Shown here piece by piece: positions 38,001-49,344 of a DNA stretch of 64,000 bases (positions are counted from its first letter, which is position 1; every line of letters starts with the position of its first letter). Under the pieces are notes generated by a model. The model saw only the letters and a program-made list of their open reading frames with translations. It did not search any database and was not told the DNA's origin. The stretch is from Vanilla planifolia (Eukaryota > Streptophyta > Magnoliopsida > Asparagales > Orchidaceae), in contig JAIUJO010000297.1 in assembly GCA_023846275.1 (NCBI GenBank), positions 87,001 through 151,000 of the forward strand, read 5' to 3'. The position numbers and the translations under genes were made by a program.

Positions 38001-39827
38001 CTAACGTAACTCTTCGCTACTCTTCTCTACTCTACTCTACTCTATTCCACTCTACTCTAACCTAGCCTATCCTCACTTAACCTAGCTCTACTCTACTCCA
38101 CTCTACTTTATCCTAGCTTAGCCTAAGCTAGCCCTTCTATAGCCTGGCCTAGCTTAGCCAAACCTAACTTTGCTCAACTTTATTCTACACTACTCCACTA
38201 TGCTTTTTTTTATTCTACTCAACTCTGCTCTACTCTACTCTACTACACTCTATTGTATTCTAGCCTAGCCTAACCAAGCCCTACTCAACTCAACTCTACT
38301 CAATGTTTTCTTAACCTAAACTAGCTTACCCTATCGTAGCCTAGCTTAACCTAGCTCTACTCTAACTAAACTCTAATCTTATCTTCTCAGCTCTATTCTA
38401 CACTAATCTATTCTTCTTTGTTCTACTCTATTAAGCTCTATTATTCTCTACTCTACTCTACTATATTCTACTAAACTCTACTCCAATCCATTGTAGCCTA
38501 GCCTAGCCAAGCTCTACTCTACTCTACTCTACTCACACCTAGCATTGCCTAGCTCCTCTCCTAGATTAGCTTAGCATAGCCTAGCCTAGCCTAACCATGC
38601 TCTGCTCTACTCTGCTAAACTCTACTCTAACCTAACCTTGCCTAACCTAGCTCTACTCTACCCTACTCTAGCCTAGCTTAGCCAAACCTAGCCTTGCCAA
38701 GTTAAGCCTAACCTAGCCTAGCTTACCCTAACCTAACTGTGCTCAGCTCTACTTTGCTCTACTCTACTCTACCCTGCTTTGCTCAACTCTACTATGCTCT
38801 ACTCTACTTTGTTATATTTTACTCTAGCCCAGCCTACCTTAACCTAGCCAAGCCCTACTAAACTCAACTCTACTCTACTCTAGCCCAGTATAGCCTAGCC
38901 TAGCCTACCCTAGCCTAGCTTAACCTAATCGAGCACTTTTCTACTATATTCTACTCTACTCTACTCTTACCTATCCTAGCCTAACCTTGCTCTACTCTTC
39001 TCTACTTTTCTCTACTCTACTCTCTGCTTTACTCTTATCTACTCTACTCTATTCTGCTCTACTCTAGTTTTATCTACTCTACTCCACACTACTATACTAT
39101 AGCCTAGCCTATCTTAGCCTAAAACATGCACTACTCAACTCAACTCTACTCTAATCTACTCTACTCTACTCTTCTCTACTCTAGCCTAGCTTACCTTAGC
39201 ATAGCCTAGCCAATTTTAGCCCAACCTAAACTAGCACTACTCTACTCTACTTTACTCTATAATATTATACTCCACTTTACTCAACTATACTCTAACATGG
39301 GTTAGCAAACTTAACCTAGCTCTGCTCTACTCTACTATACTCTGCTCTGATGTAAATCGTGTGAGAACAACGCACAAGAGGGGAGGGGTGAATTGTGTTT
39401 TTCACTAAAATTTAGATTAAGAAAAATTCTTTCAATAAAAAAAACGTTTGTAAATAAATTGTGAAAACGAAAAATGCAATAATAAGACAAGCAAAGAGAA
39501 GACAAAGATTTTTAGGTGGTTCGGCCAAACCCGTGCCTACATCCACCCCCGATCAACCCGATCAGGCTTCCACTAACCACTCCCTTTTGCCGAAGCTGGT
39601 AGGGGTAAACCAAGTACAACCGGTGCTCCAACGAGACACCAAAAATCCGAACAAAATGTTACAGAATGATGCAATGAAATGTGGAAGAAAGCTGTCGAAA
39701 TTGGAGAAGAAAGTTGAGCTCGTAGCTCCCACGAGTATGCCAATTGTTGCTCTCAGTTTTGGCCTTTTTCCTTAGTTTTTGAAGAAGTTTGCAAGTGGAT
39801 TCATCAACCAATAAATTGTAAAGTGCC

Positions 39828-39839
39828 CTATATATATAG
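39828..39839 (-). promoter_or_regulatory. TATA box in the 3' LTR
   Basis: A CTATATATATAG box is followed on the minus strand by GGGCACTTTAC, a plausible LTR core promoter. The same box in the other LTR (46550-46561) would drive the element itself; this one would fire outward into the satellite to the left. Confidence 0.6.
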
Positions 39840-40013
39840 TCCACCAAAAAGCAGTTCCAAACGGCTAAGAAAAAAGAAACCAGAAAATAGCCGTTGCCGG
39901 AAGCCCGAAAAGGAAGAAGAAGAGCAGCTGTCGTCCGATCCCACTTCAAGAATGGACGGCTGGATGGACTTCACGGCTTGATCATCTCTAGACCGTCTGA
40001 TCCGGGCGGACTT

Positions 40014-40197
40014 GATCTGAACCATTGGATCCCACGCGCTGAACGAACGGCGCTGATTAAACAGCCGTTCGAAATTACTCTCGCCCGTTGGATCTGGGCG
40101 CGCTTGATCTGAACCATTGGATCCCACGCGCTGAACGAACGGCGCTGATTAAACAGCCGTTCGAAATTACTCTCGCCCGTTGGATCTGGGCGGGCTT
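40014..40197. repeat. 92-bp tandem duplication in the 3' LTR
   Basis: Two copies (40014-40105 and 40106-40197) begin GATCTGAACCATTGG and contain CGGCGCTGATTAAACAGCCG, a near-palindrome. A third, diverged start follows at 40198. The pair recurs in the other LTR at 46736-46919, so it predates this insertion. Confidence 0.92.
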
Positions 40198-40421
40198 GAT
40201 CTGCGCCTTTGGATCCTGCCGAAGTTATAAGGTGGGATTTTTAGTCCCACACTGCAGAATGAAACTTCGCACACTGCTTTATAATAGATTCGCGCCTATT
40301 AACCTGCGAGCCACTTTGGGGCCGGCTCCCCCCTTCCTTGGCCGGGATTTCATCACCCGGTTCAGGTTGACTTAGCCATGCACTGTTCTTTGACCATTGA
40401 CCAGCGCTAAAGTTAGACTTA

Positions 40422-40529
40422 GCCGAGCTCCTCTCGGCAGGCTTGGCTTAGCCAGGCACTGTTCCGTTGACCGTTGACCAGCGCCAGCCGAGCTGCTCTC
40501 GGCGGTCTTTGGGCGGGCTTTGCTCGCCC
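40422..40529. repeat. Cluster of short inverted repeats in the 3' LTR
   Basis: GCCGAG/CTCGGC hairpins with 5-nt loops lie at 40422-40438 and 40487-40503. A GGGCG/CGCCC hairpin follows at 40511-40529, and the perfect palindrome GGGTCGACCC lies further on at 40606-40615. Repeated inverted motifs in a CpG-rich stretch are a described conserved feature of Sirevirus LTRs. All recur 6722 bp to the right in the other LTR. Confidence 0.8.
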
Positions 40530-41155
40530 CTTTCGGGTCAACCAAGTTTTTATTTTTCTCTCTTTTTTTTATTCCTAAAAGGCCTGGACGGGCTGTTTTG
40601 ACGCCGGGTCGACCCGCCCATGCTACAGTGCTTTTTCCCGAGACTTTTGCAGTTTTAGGGTATTTTTGACGAATTTTTTAGCCACAAATTTGAATATAAG
40701 TGAATAAAAATAATTTTATATTCTTATAGTATTATAAGTTAATTAAGTGGCTATGAAAAGAAATTTGTAAAAAACGATTCCATAATAATATTAAAAAATC
40801 AAATACCCATGTCTATACATTTTGTCAAATATACTTGGCCCAAAAATGAAAATTCATCATTAAATAATTTTATAATATTTTTAAATGTTAATACTACTAG
40901 TGTGCCTCATAATCTCAAGGTTTTGACATATCAAATTCAAGAGAAATAAAAAGAAATTTAATTATAAAAAATCTTGCGCATGTCTCAAAAATTCCTTGAA
41001 GTATGTCATGACCTCAAGGCCCTTAGAGACCATTATTTTAGACATCTAAAATACATGACTTGATTTAATTAATTATTAACAATTTTACTTAAATAAAACA
41101 AGCCTTCAATAATAAATAGCTTGGTTTTGTAATTATCACATCAAAGGGTACAACA

Positions 41156-41325
41156 ATCTCCCCCTTGATGATTACAAAACCAAAGCTCAAAAACAAATAA
41201 AAAACGAAGCATTAAAGTAACAATAAATAACAATCATAGATTACAATATAGCTCCCCCTGAATCCTAGCCTATACTCCCCCTGAATCCTAGCACATCACT
41301 GATACCTCTCTCCCCCTTTTTGTAA
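41156..41325 (-). other. Multiple polypurine tracts beside the 3' LTR
   Basis: On the minus strand, CATCAAGGGGGAGAT abuts the LTR and is the likely primer for plus-strand DNA synthesis. Three further GGGGGA tracts lie at about 41253, 41276 and 41311. The middle two sit in a 23-bp near-duplicate sharing TCCCCCTGAATCCTAGC (plus strand). Multiplied polypurine tracts are known for Sireviruses. Confidence 0.85.
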
Positions 41326-44300
41326 TCACTCAAAGGGGTTAATGACACCTAAACTCAAACGAAGTCTATGAAACACATCCGTAGGCAATGGTTTGGTAAA
41401 AATATCAGCCATTTGAGCGGAAGATGGGACAAATGACAGTTGAATTTCTTTCTTCTGCACATGCTCTCTAATAAAATGATATCTAAGCTCTATATGTTTG
41501 GTTCTTGAATGTTGAACCGGATCCTTTGATAGACAAATTGCACTTGAATTATCACAGAAAATTGGAATCTGACTAAATTCTAAGCCGTAATCTAAAAGTT
41601 GTTGTTTAAGCCATAGTACTTGAGCAACACAACTACCTGCAGCAATGTACTCTGCCTTTGTTGTTGATAATGCCACACAATTTTGTTTTCTACTGGCCCA
41701 AGAAATTAGTGAACCACCAATCAATTGACACATGCCAGAGGTACTCTTCCTATCAGTCTTGCTGCCAGCAAAGTCAGCATCTGTGTAGGCAATTAAATCA
41801 AATCCAGACTCACATCTAGGGTACCATAAGCCTAGAGTCTTAGTACCTATAAGATACTTAAAGATATGCTTGATTGCTTGTAGGTGTGATTCCTTAGGAT
41901 TTGCTTGAAATCTTGCACATAAACCTACACTAAACACAATATCAGGTCTACTCGCTGTAAGATATAGTAATGATCCAATCATTCCTCTAAATAGTTTAGT
42001 GTCAATGGACTTCCCAGTTTCATCTTTACTTATGATAGTACTTGTGCTAATAGGAGTTTTTCTTGACTTCATGCTTTCAAAACCAAATTTCTTAAGCAAA
42101 CCAATCAAGTATTTGGTTTGAGAAATAAAAATTCCTTCACTCGTTTGCTTTACTTGAAGTCCAAGGAAGAAGGTTAATTCTCCCATCATACTCATTTCAA
42201 ACTCATTCTTCATTAAATCTGCAAATTTCATGCACATCTCTACATTAGAAGCTCCAAATATTATATCATCTACATACACTTGACATACTAGTTGACCTTC
42301 AATTGAATTCTGTACAAATAAGGTATTATCTATCTTACCCCTATGAAATCCATTTGAAGTAAGAAAAATACACAATCTTTCATACCATGCTCTTGGAGCT
42401 TGTTTCAATCCATAAAGAGCTTTCTTAAGTTTGTATACATGATCTAACTTATCATGTATCTCAAATCCAGGAGGTTGCTCAATATAAACCTCTTCATTTA
42501 TATATCCATTCAAAAATGCACTCTTAACATCCATTTGGTATAATTTAAACCCTTTATGACATGCATAGGCAAGTAAAAGTCTAATAGCTTCAAGTCTTGC
42601 CACAGGAGCAAATGTCTCATCCACATCTACTCCTTCTATCTGACAATAACCTTTTGCTACTAACCTAGCTTTATTTCTAATAACTTCACCATTCTCATCT
42701 ACCTTGTTTTTGAAAACCCATTTTGTACCAATGATTGTTTTGTCATTTGGCCTTGGTACAAGATCCCATACTTGATTTCTCTCAAATTGTACTAACTCAT
42801 CATTCATTGCAGCAATCCAAGACTCATCTTCAAATGCATTTTCTACAGAACTTGGTTCAACATTTGACACGAATGCTGCATGATTAAATGAACTTCTAGT
42901 TCTAATATTTTCTTTTAAGTCTCCAATAATCAATTCACTAGGATGATCCTTAGAATATCTCAATTGCTTCTCAATCTCACTATCATCTTTTATTGGTTCT
43001 TCAACCTTAGCTATATCATCCAATTTATCTTCTTCAAGACATAAGTCCTCAAATTCATCAAGTAGATCCGTTTGATGATGACTATGAGATGCCTCACTAA
43101 GAGATTCATCAAACTTAACATGAATTGTCTCTTCAACAACTAGTGTTTTCTTGTTGTATACTCTAAACGCTCTACTAGAAAGTGAATATCCTAGAAAAAT
43201 CCCTTCATCAGACTTGGCATCAAACTTATCAAGGTCTCTTTTTCCATTATTTAAAATGAAACATTTACATCCAAACACATGAAAATGAGCTACCTTGGGC
43301 TTCTTGCCATAAATCAACTCAAAAGGAGAAATTTCTAACAAAGGTCTACATATGACTCGATTAAATACATAACAGGCAGTGTTAACTGCTTCAGCCCAAA
43401 AATATTTGGGAACTCTATACTCATTTAGCATGCACCTTGCGGCATCAAGCAAGGTCCTATTCTTTCTCTCAACTAAGCCATTTTGTTGAGGAGTCCTAGG
43501 TGAAGAAAAAGTATGAAACACTCCATTTTTAACACAATATTCATCAAATAATTCATTCTTAAATTCTCCTCCATTATCACTCCTAATTGATATTAACCTA
43601 ACTTCATGTTCTTTTTCAATTCTTGTAATAAGACTTACGAATTTTTCAAATACTTCACTCTTCTTTCTAACAAAAAGAACCCAAGTAAATCTAGTAAAAT
43701 CATCTACAATTACTAACCCATACTTGCTTCCACCTAGACTTTCTGGATGAATAGGACCAAATAAGTCTAAGTGAACAAGTTCTAAAGGTTTACAAGTAGT
43801 GATGTCCTTAAGAGGCTTAAAACTTTCCTTTGTTTGTTTTCCTAATTGGCATGGGCCACATAAATGATCACTTAACTGACTAAGATTTGGTAGACCTCTA
43901 ACCACATCAAACTTCATAATTTTTTTAAAAGATGACTTTCCTAAGTGACAAAATCTTCTATGCCATAAAGTAGAATTACTGTCTTGTGAAGTAAGACACT
44001 CAAGTCCATTATTCTTGACCATGTGTAAAAATAAAACATAAGTGTTATCTTTTCTACATCCTATAACAAGAGGAAGATTATCCTTGCTAATGATGCATTC
44101 ATGTTTATTAAATAAAACTGTAAAATTTGAATCACATAATTGGCTAATACTAAGAAGATTGTACCTTAAATCTTGTACAAGAAGGACCTTTCTTATGGAT
44201 GTATGTGAGTTGCCCACAGTTCCAATTCCAATCACTTTCTTCTTGGAGTTATCACCAAGAGTAACTTCACCACCATCATAGCTCTTCAAGTGGATGAATA

Positions 44301-44352
44301 AAGATGCATCTCCAGTCATATGTCTTGAGCATCCACTATCCAAGTACCACAT
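41326..44352 (-). CDS. pol: Sirevirus pol region (PR-IN-RT-RNase H)
   Basis: This single long frame of 1008 residues covers the Pol enzymes of the element. The aspartic protease motif DSG is at residues 5-7. The GAG-pre-integrase/zinc region, with [10 protein letters not shown] and CGPC, spans about 129-169. The integrase core shows D196, D259 and E295, the D,D-35-E spacing of retroelement integrases. The copia-type reverse transcriptase follows from about 510, with [12 protein letters not shown] near 605 and YVDD near 693. RNase H starts with YTDAD near 856 and includes the KAEYIA and [12 protein letters not shown] stretches. These enzymes process the polyprotein, copy the RNA to DNA in virus-like particles and integrate the product. 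The order IN before RT is diagnostic of Ty1/copia, and the sequence style is Sirevirus. The region starts just after the gag region and ends about 170 bp before the 3' LTR. It belongs to an element that is broken overall. Confidence 0.93.
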   Translation of the reverse strand: MWYLDSGCSRHMTGDASLFIHLKSYDGGEVTLGDNSKKKVIGIGTVGNSHTSIRKVLLVQDLRYNLLSISQLCDSNFTVLFNKHECIISKDNLPLVIGCRKDNTYVLFLHMVKNNGLECLTSQDSNSTLWHRRFCHLGKSSFKKIMKFDVVRGLPNLSQLSDHLCGPCQLGKQTKESFKPLKDITTCKPLELVHLDLFGPIHPESLGGSKYGLVIVDDFTRFTWVLFVRKKSEVFEKFVSLITRIEKEHEVRLISIRSDNGGEFKNELFDEYCVKNGVFHTFSSPRTPQQNGLVERKNRTLLDAARCMLNEYRVPKYFWAEAVNTACYVFNRVICRPLLEISPFELIYGKKPKVAHFHVFGCKCFILNNGKRDLDKFDAKSDEGIFLGYSLSSRAFRVYNKKTLVVEETIHVKFDESLSEASHSHHQTDLLDEFEDLCLEEDKLDDIAKVEEPIKDDSEIEKQLRYSKDHPSELIIGDLKENIRTRSSFNHAAFVSNVEPSSVENAFEDESWIAAMNDELVQFERNQVWDLVPRPNDKTIIGTKWVFKNKVDENGEVIRNKARLVAKGYCQIEGVDVDETFAPVARLEAIRLLLAYACHKGFKLYQMDVKSAFLNGYINEEVYIEQPPGFEIHDKLDHVYKLKKALYGLKQAPRAWYERLCIFLTSNGFHRGKIDNTLFVQNSIEGQLVCQVYVDDIIFGASNVEMCMKFADLMKNEFEMSMMGELTFFLGLQVKQTSEGIFISQTKYLIGLLKKFGFESMKSRKTPISTSTIISKDETGKSIDTKLFRGMIGSLLYLTASRPDIVFSVGLCARFQANPKESHLQAIKHIFKYLIGTKTLGLWYPRCESGFDLIAYTDADFAGSKTDRKSTSGMCQLIGGSLISWASRKQNCVALSTTKAEYIAAGSCVAQVLWLKQQLLDYGLEFSQIPIFCDNSSAICLSKDPVQHSRTKHIELRYHFIREHVQKKEIQLSFVPSSAQMADIFTKPLPTDVFHRLRLSLGVINPFE

Positions 44353-44395
44353 GCCTTCCCCGGTCCTTGAAGGAAAGCATGCCTACACCACACAA

Positions 44396-46014
44396 TTAAA
44401 CGTTACATTTAGGGACCCAAACCCTTTTGGGTCCACTTGTCTTAATTTGATCATTATGTAAGCTACTCTTTCTAACCCAAACAAAACTAGAAGATTTGTT
44501 ATTTATAGAATTTCTAAATTTACAATAAGAAGAAATATGTCCAAACTTCATGCAATAATTACAAATAGCATTTTGTGCATAAGAGGAGGTAGTGGTTCTT
44601 GCATAATTTATTTTTTGAAAAGAAATCCTACAATGAGCATGCAAACTTTTCAAATTATTTAATTCCCTAACTAAGCATGTATTTTTGACAATAAAAGAAG
44701 CCTTCTCATCTCTTTCTTTCTTAATTTCTAGCAAATAATTGGCATTCACTTCATTCAAATGTTCACACAAACCTAAATAATTTTCATGCTCTTCTTTTAA
44801 TTTAAGATACTTAGATGCTAATTTTTTATATTTGGTACAAATGGCTATGTATTGCTCTTCATAAGTTTCCATACAAGAAGATGAAGAAGAGGAGGAATAG
44901 GAACATACCTCATCATCTGATATTGCTTCTTGAATGTTGTCCTTTGCCATAAGACAAATCAAGCTCTCCTTCTTGTCTTCATTACCAGAAGAGGAGCTAT
45001 CTGAATCATCCCATGAGATCTTCATAGCCTTCTTCTTTTTCTTCTGGTTTTGATATTTTTCTACTCTCTCTTTGTAGTGAGGGCAATTTGGCCTAGTATG
45101 CCCAGGCAATTTGCATTCATAACAAATTGTTTCTTCATGGGAAACAACTTTGCCCTTTTGCCTTTTATTCTTCTCAAATTTTTTCCTGTATTTCTTTTGT
45201 TATATAAACGAGATAAGCCTTTAGAAATAAGTGCTACCTCACTTGAGATTGATACATCTGAATCTGTGGAGGAATCGGCTACAAAAGCAATTGTCTCTTC
45301 CTTCTTCTTTTTCTTTTCTTTTTCTACCACATGCTCTTCATTCTTTCTTCTTGCAAGCTCAATTTCATTTGTTAACAGCTCACCCAATAGTTCATCTAGT
45401 GACATAGCTGAAATATTCTTTGCTGCTTTCAAGGCTGTCACAAGTGGATCATATTGTTGAGGAAGGACTCGTAGAATCTTCCTCACCTGTTCACCAGTAG
45501 AAAACTCCTTACCAAGGTTAGATAGACCATTAACAATATTTGTAAATCTAGTAAACATAGACTTAATGGTCTCATCAGAATTCATGCGAAATAACTCATA
45601 TTCATGAACAAGCATATTGATTTTGGTCTCTTTAACTTGAGAAGTTCCTTCATAGGTAACTTCTAATTTTGACCAAATCTCATGTGCTGTTTTCAAATTC
45701 ATAATCCGGTTATATTCCGAAGCACCTAACCCACAACTCAAAATGTTCATGGCCCGAGAGTTAAGTTGGACTTTATGTTTCTCCTCGGGAGTGAGTTCAC
45801 CAAGTGGTTTTCTCACTTTTTCGCCATTGACCATTTTAATTGGAAAATCAAATGAATTTTCAACAATGTCCCAAATTTCTAAATCAACAGATTCTAAAAA
45901 TAAACGCATCCTATTTTTCCAATAAAGATAAAATTCACCCTTGAACAAGGGTGGATGGTGTGACGATGCTCCTTCAGACAAGATAGCATTGTCCTCAACA
46001 CATGGAAGAGCCAT
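44396..46014 (-). pseudogene. gag: Sirevirus gag region (broken)
   Basis: The region opens with MALPCVEDN at 46014, followed by PPLFKGEFYLYWKNRM and LESVDLEIWDIVE, the start of a UBN2-type copia capsid domain. A lysine/glutamate-rich linker leads to a CX2CX4HX4C zinc knuckle at about 45083-45124. Next come acidic, serine-rich stretches and a heptad-like Lys/Glu/Leu segment that looks like a coiled coil. A second knuckle (C-NY-C...GH...C) lies at about 44522-44563. Gag packages the RNA and forms the particle. An extra coiled coil is reported in Sirevirus Gag, where it can contact dynein light chain LC8; that role here is inference. The region is not continuously open and is treated as a fossil. 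Confidence 0.88.
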
Positions 46015-46055
46015 GAGGATCTTGTCCTAGAAATTTCTTTCTCTTGACAAAACCT

Positions 46056-46067
46056 GCTCTGATACCA
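46056..46067 (-). other. Primer binding site for initiator tRNA-Met
   Basis: On the minus strand TGGTATCAGAGC lies 2 nt inside the 5' LTR. It is complementary to the 3' end of plant initiator tRNA-Met, the standard minus-strand primer of plant copia elements. It fixes element orientation and the inner LTR boundary. Confidence 0.93.
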
Positions 46068-46069
46068 CT

Positions 46070-47850
46070 TGATGTAAATCGTGTGAGAACAACGCACAAG
46101 AGGGGAGGGGTGAATTGTGTTTTTCACTAAAATTTAGATTAAGAAAAATTCTTTCAATAAAAAAAACGTTTGTAAATAAATTGTGAAAACGAAAAATGCA
46201 ATAATAAGACAAGCAAAGAGAAGACAAAGATTTTTAGGTGGTTCGGCCAAACCCGTGCCTACATCCACCCCCGATCAACCCGATCAGGCTTCCACTAACC
46301 ACTCCCTTTTGCCGAAGCTGGTAGGGGTAAACCAAGTACAACCGGTGCTCCAACGAGACACCAAAAATCCGAACAAAATGTTACAGAATGATGCAATGAA
46401 ATGTGGAAGAAAGCTGTCGAAATTGGAGAAGAAAGTTGAGCTCGTAGCTCCCACGAGTATGCCAATTGTTGCTCTCAGTTTTGGCCTTTTTCCTTAGTTT
46501 TTGAAGAAGTTTGCAAGTGGATTCATCAACCAATAAATTGTAAAGTGCCCTATATATATAGTCCACCAAAAAGCAGTTCCAAACGGCTAAGAAAAAAGAA
46601 ACCAGAAAATAGCCGTTGCCGGAAGCCCGAAAAGGAAGAAGAAGAGCAGCTGTCGTCCGATCCCACTTCAAGAATGGACGGCTGGATGGACTTCACGGCT
46701 TGATCATCTCTAGACCGTCTGATCCGGGCGGACTTGATCTGAACCATTGGATCCCACGCACTGAACGAACGGCGCTGATTAAACAGCCGTTCGAAATTAC
46801 TCTCGCCCGTTGGATCTGGGCGCGCTTGATCTGAACCATTGGATTCCACGCGCTGAACGAACGGCGCTGATTAAACAGCCGTTCGAAATTACTCTCGCCC
46901 GTTGGATCTGGGCGGGCTTGATCTGCGCCTTTGGATCCTGCCGAAGTTATAAGGTGGGATTTTTAGTCCCACACTGCAGAATGAAACTTCGCACACTGCT
47001 TTATAATAGATTCGCGCCTATTAACCTGCGAGCCACTTTGGGGCCGGCTCCCCCCTTCCTTGGCCGGGATTTCATCACCCGGTTCAGGTTGACTTAGCCA
47101 TGCACTGTTCTTTGACCATTGACCAGCGCTAAAGTTAGACTTAGCCGAGCTCCTCTCGGCAGGCTTGGCTTAGCCAGGCACTGTTCCGTTGACCGTTGAC
47201 CAGCGCCAGCCGAGCTGCTCTCGGCGGTCTTTGGGCGGGCTTTGCTCGCCCCTTTCGGGTCAACCAAGTTTTTATTTTTCTCTCTTTTTTTTATTCCTAA
47301 AAGGCCTGGACGGGCTGTTTTGACGCCGGGTCGACCCGCCCATGCTACAGTGCTTTTTCCCGAGACTTTTGCAGTTTTAGGGTATTTTTGACGAATTTTT
47401 TAGCCACAAATTTGAATATAAGTGAATAAAAATAATTTTATATTCTTATAGTATTATAAGTTAATTAAGTGGCTATGAAAAGAAATTTGTAAAAAACGAT
47501 TCCATAATAATATTAAAAAATCAAATACCCATGTCTATACATTTTGTCAAATATACTTGGCCCAAAAATGAAAATTCATCATTAAATAATTTTATAATAT
47601 TTTTAAATGTTAATACTACTAGTGTGCCTCATAATCTCAAGGTTTTGACATATCAAATTCAAGAGAAATAAAAAGAAATTTAATTATAAAAAATCTTGCG
47701 CATGTCTCAAAAATTCCTTGAAGTATGTCATGACCTCAAGGCCCTTAGAGACCATTATTTTAGACATCTAAAATACATGACTTGATTTAATTAATTATTA
47801 ACAATTTTACTTAAATAAAACAAGCCTTCAATAATAAATAGCTTGGTTTT
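46070..47850 (-). repeat. 5' LTR of the Sirevirus
   Basis: This copy aligns to the 3' LTR at a constant 6722-bp offset with no gaps and two substitutions. It carries the same 92-bp duplication (46736-46919), hairpin cluster (47144-47251) and palindrome (47328-47337). To its right the satellite resumes directly. Confidence 0.93.
46550..46561 (-). promoter_or_regulatory. TATA box of the Sirevirus 5' LTR
   Basis: CTATATATATAG on the minus strand lies about 480 bp before the primer binding site, a plausible position for a core promoter giving an R/U5 leader of a few hundred bases. The start site is inferred to lie about 30 bp further, near 46525. Confidence 0.65.
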
Positions 47851-48693
47851 CTCTACTAAACTATATCCTACTCTACTCTAGCTTAGCCTAGCTTGACCTA
47901 GCTCTACACTACTCTACTCTAATTTGCTCTACTATGTTGTCCTCTACTCATTGCTTTACTTTACTCTGCTCTACTCTTCTCTTCTCAACATTATTAAACT
48001 CTGCTCTAATATACTCTAGCAGAGACTAGCCTAACCTAGCTAAGTCTAACCTTTCTCTTCTCTACTCTACTCCAGCCTAGCCAAGCCTAACATAGCTCTA
48101 CTCTAGTCTAGTCTACTCTACTCTAGTCTGCTTTGTTCACTCTGCTCTACTCTTCTCTACACTACTAAACACAACTCTACCTTATTATACTTTATATTAG
48201 CCTAGCCTGAACTTGCTTTACTCTACTTTATTCCACTCTACAATATTGTACTCTAGCATAGCCTAGCCTACCTATCCTACCATAACCTAATAGCCTAACC
48301 TAGCTATACTTTACTATATTATAATCCACTCTACCCTACTCTCTTTTATTCTATTCTACCCTACTTTACTCTAGTCAGCTCTAATCTGACCTGGCCTAGC
48401 CTAGCTTAGCCTAACTTAGCTCTACCATACTATACTTTACTCTAGCCTAGCCTAGCCTAGCTTAACTTGCTCTGCTCTTCTCTACTATCCTATGCTCTAC
48501 TTTGCTCTTCTCTTCTCTACTCTACTCTACTCTGCTCTACTCTGCTTTGCTTTACTGAACTTTCCATTGTTCTACTCTACTCTACTCTACTCAGCTCTCA
48601 CCTAGTTTAGACTAACCTAACAAACCTCTACTCTACTTTACTCTGCTCTAGCCTCGCCTAGCCTATCTTAGCTCTGCTTGCTCTTCTTATTTT

Positions 48694-48891
48694 TGCTCTG
48701 CTCTACTCCACTCTATACTAGCCTAGCCTATCCTACTAGCTTTGTCTAACCTAGCATAGCCTAGCCTTACTTAACCTAGATCTACTTTGCTATGCTCTGC
48801 TCTACTCCACTCTATACTAGCCTAGCCTATCCTACTAGCTTTGTCTAACCTAGCATAGCCTAGCCTTACTTAACCTAGATCTACTTTGCTA
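48694..48891 (+). repeat. 99-bp perfect tandem duplication in the satellite
   Basis: Copies at 48694-48792 and 48793-48891 begin TGCTCTGCTCTACTCCAC and include the rare strings TCCTACTAGCTTTGTC and TTAACCTAGATCTAC. I see no difference between them except around the junctions. A length of 99 is not a multiple of five, so the duplication shifts the pentamer phase. Confidence 0.9.
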
Positions 48892-49344
48892 TGCTCTACA
48901 CTTCTTTGCCCTTCTCTTCTCTACTCTGCTCTACTTATCTCTACTCTACTCCATTGTGCTCTGCACTACTCTACTCTAGCTTAACAAAGCCTAGCTCTAC
49001 CTACCCTAGCCTAACATGTCTTAGCCTAGCCTAGCCTTGCCTAACCTAACCTTGCTCTACTCTACTCCACTCTACTCTAGCATAGCCTAACCTAGCCTAG
49101 CTTAGCTTAGCCTAACCTACCTCAACTCTACTATACTCTACTCTACTCTACTACATTCTACTCTACTCTACTCTAACCTAGCTTAGACCAACTCTACCTA
49201 CTCTACTCTGCTTTGCTCAACTATGCTCTACTCTTTTATGCTCAACTCTACTCAACTATACTCTTCTCTACTCTGTTATGCTCTGCTCTTCTCTATTCCA
49301 CTCTTCTCTGCTCTACTCTACTCTACCCCACTCTAAGGTTTCTT

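Larger units (their letters stand above)
4398..39347 (+). repeat. Two-module pentanucleotide satellite, main left array (35 kb)
   Basis: The whole interval is degenerate pentamer array in one orientation. Module A blocks (TACTC, TGCTC, TTCTC, TACTT, TACAC) are typically 20-150 bp. Module B blocks (TAGCC, TAACC, TAGCT, TTGCC) are typically 20-80 bp. The passage from B to A very often reads AACCTAGCTCTACTC, which keeps the 5-bp phase. The plus strand is strongly pyrimidine-rich. There is no gene, tRNA or rRNA. Open frames of 60-106 codons occur only where module A is long; they encode Leu/Tyr/Ser/Thr repeats and usually close at the first TAG or TAA of a module B block. Embedded are local duplications and pure pyrimidine patches, listed separately. 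Confidence 0.95.
39348..41155 (-). repeat. 3' LTR of the Sirevirus
   Basis: In plus orientation the LTR runs from TGATGTAAATCG to GGGTACAACA. The TGA at its edge is shared with the other LTR, which sets the boundary. Its outer thirds are AT-rich, while about 39900-40640 is rich in GC and CpG. The copy holds a TATA box, a 92-bp tandem duplication and several short hairpins. Confidence 0.93.
39348..47850 (-). mobile_element. Young Sirevirus-type Ty1/copia retrotransposon
   Basis: The element has two direct LTRs of about 1.8 kb with TG...CA termini (39348-41155 and 46070-47850). It has an initiator tRNA-Met primer site beside the 5' LTR, a gag region, a pol region in the copia order (protease, integrase, reverse transcriptase, RNase H), and polypurine tracts beside the 3' LTR. 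The Gag opening (PPLFKGEFYLYWKNRM), the [12 protein letters not shown] stretch in RT/RNase H, multiple polypurine tracts and a CpG-rich LTR with inverted repeats are hallmarks of the Sirevirus (SIRE/Maximus) lineage. The LTRs show two substitutions and no gaps over about 1780 aligned bases. At 0.7-1.3 x 10^-8 substitutions per site per year this gives roughly 40,000-80,000 years. It looks nearly whole but broken, with about two breaks in the coding region. No envelope-like frame follows pol. I could not recognise a target duplication at its outer ends. Confidence 0.95.

Noticed and set aside
39461-40375. Open frames of 72-104 codons in both Sirevirus LTRs (also 46183-47097).
   Set aside because: They recur because the LTRs are near-identical, lie on both strands, and match no protein family; the 92-bp tandem duplication produces their repeated peptide.
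45050-45925. Plus-strand open frames opposite the gag region.
   Set aside because: Antisense shadows of the gag coding sequence; rich in Phe and Ser as expected opposite Lys/Glu codons.
48694-48891. CRISPR-like array suggested by spaced repeats.
   Set aside because: The copies are directly adjacent with no spacers, in a plant satellite.
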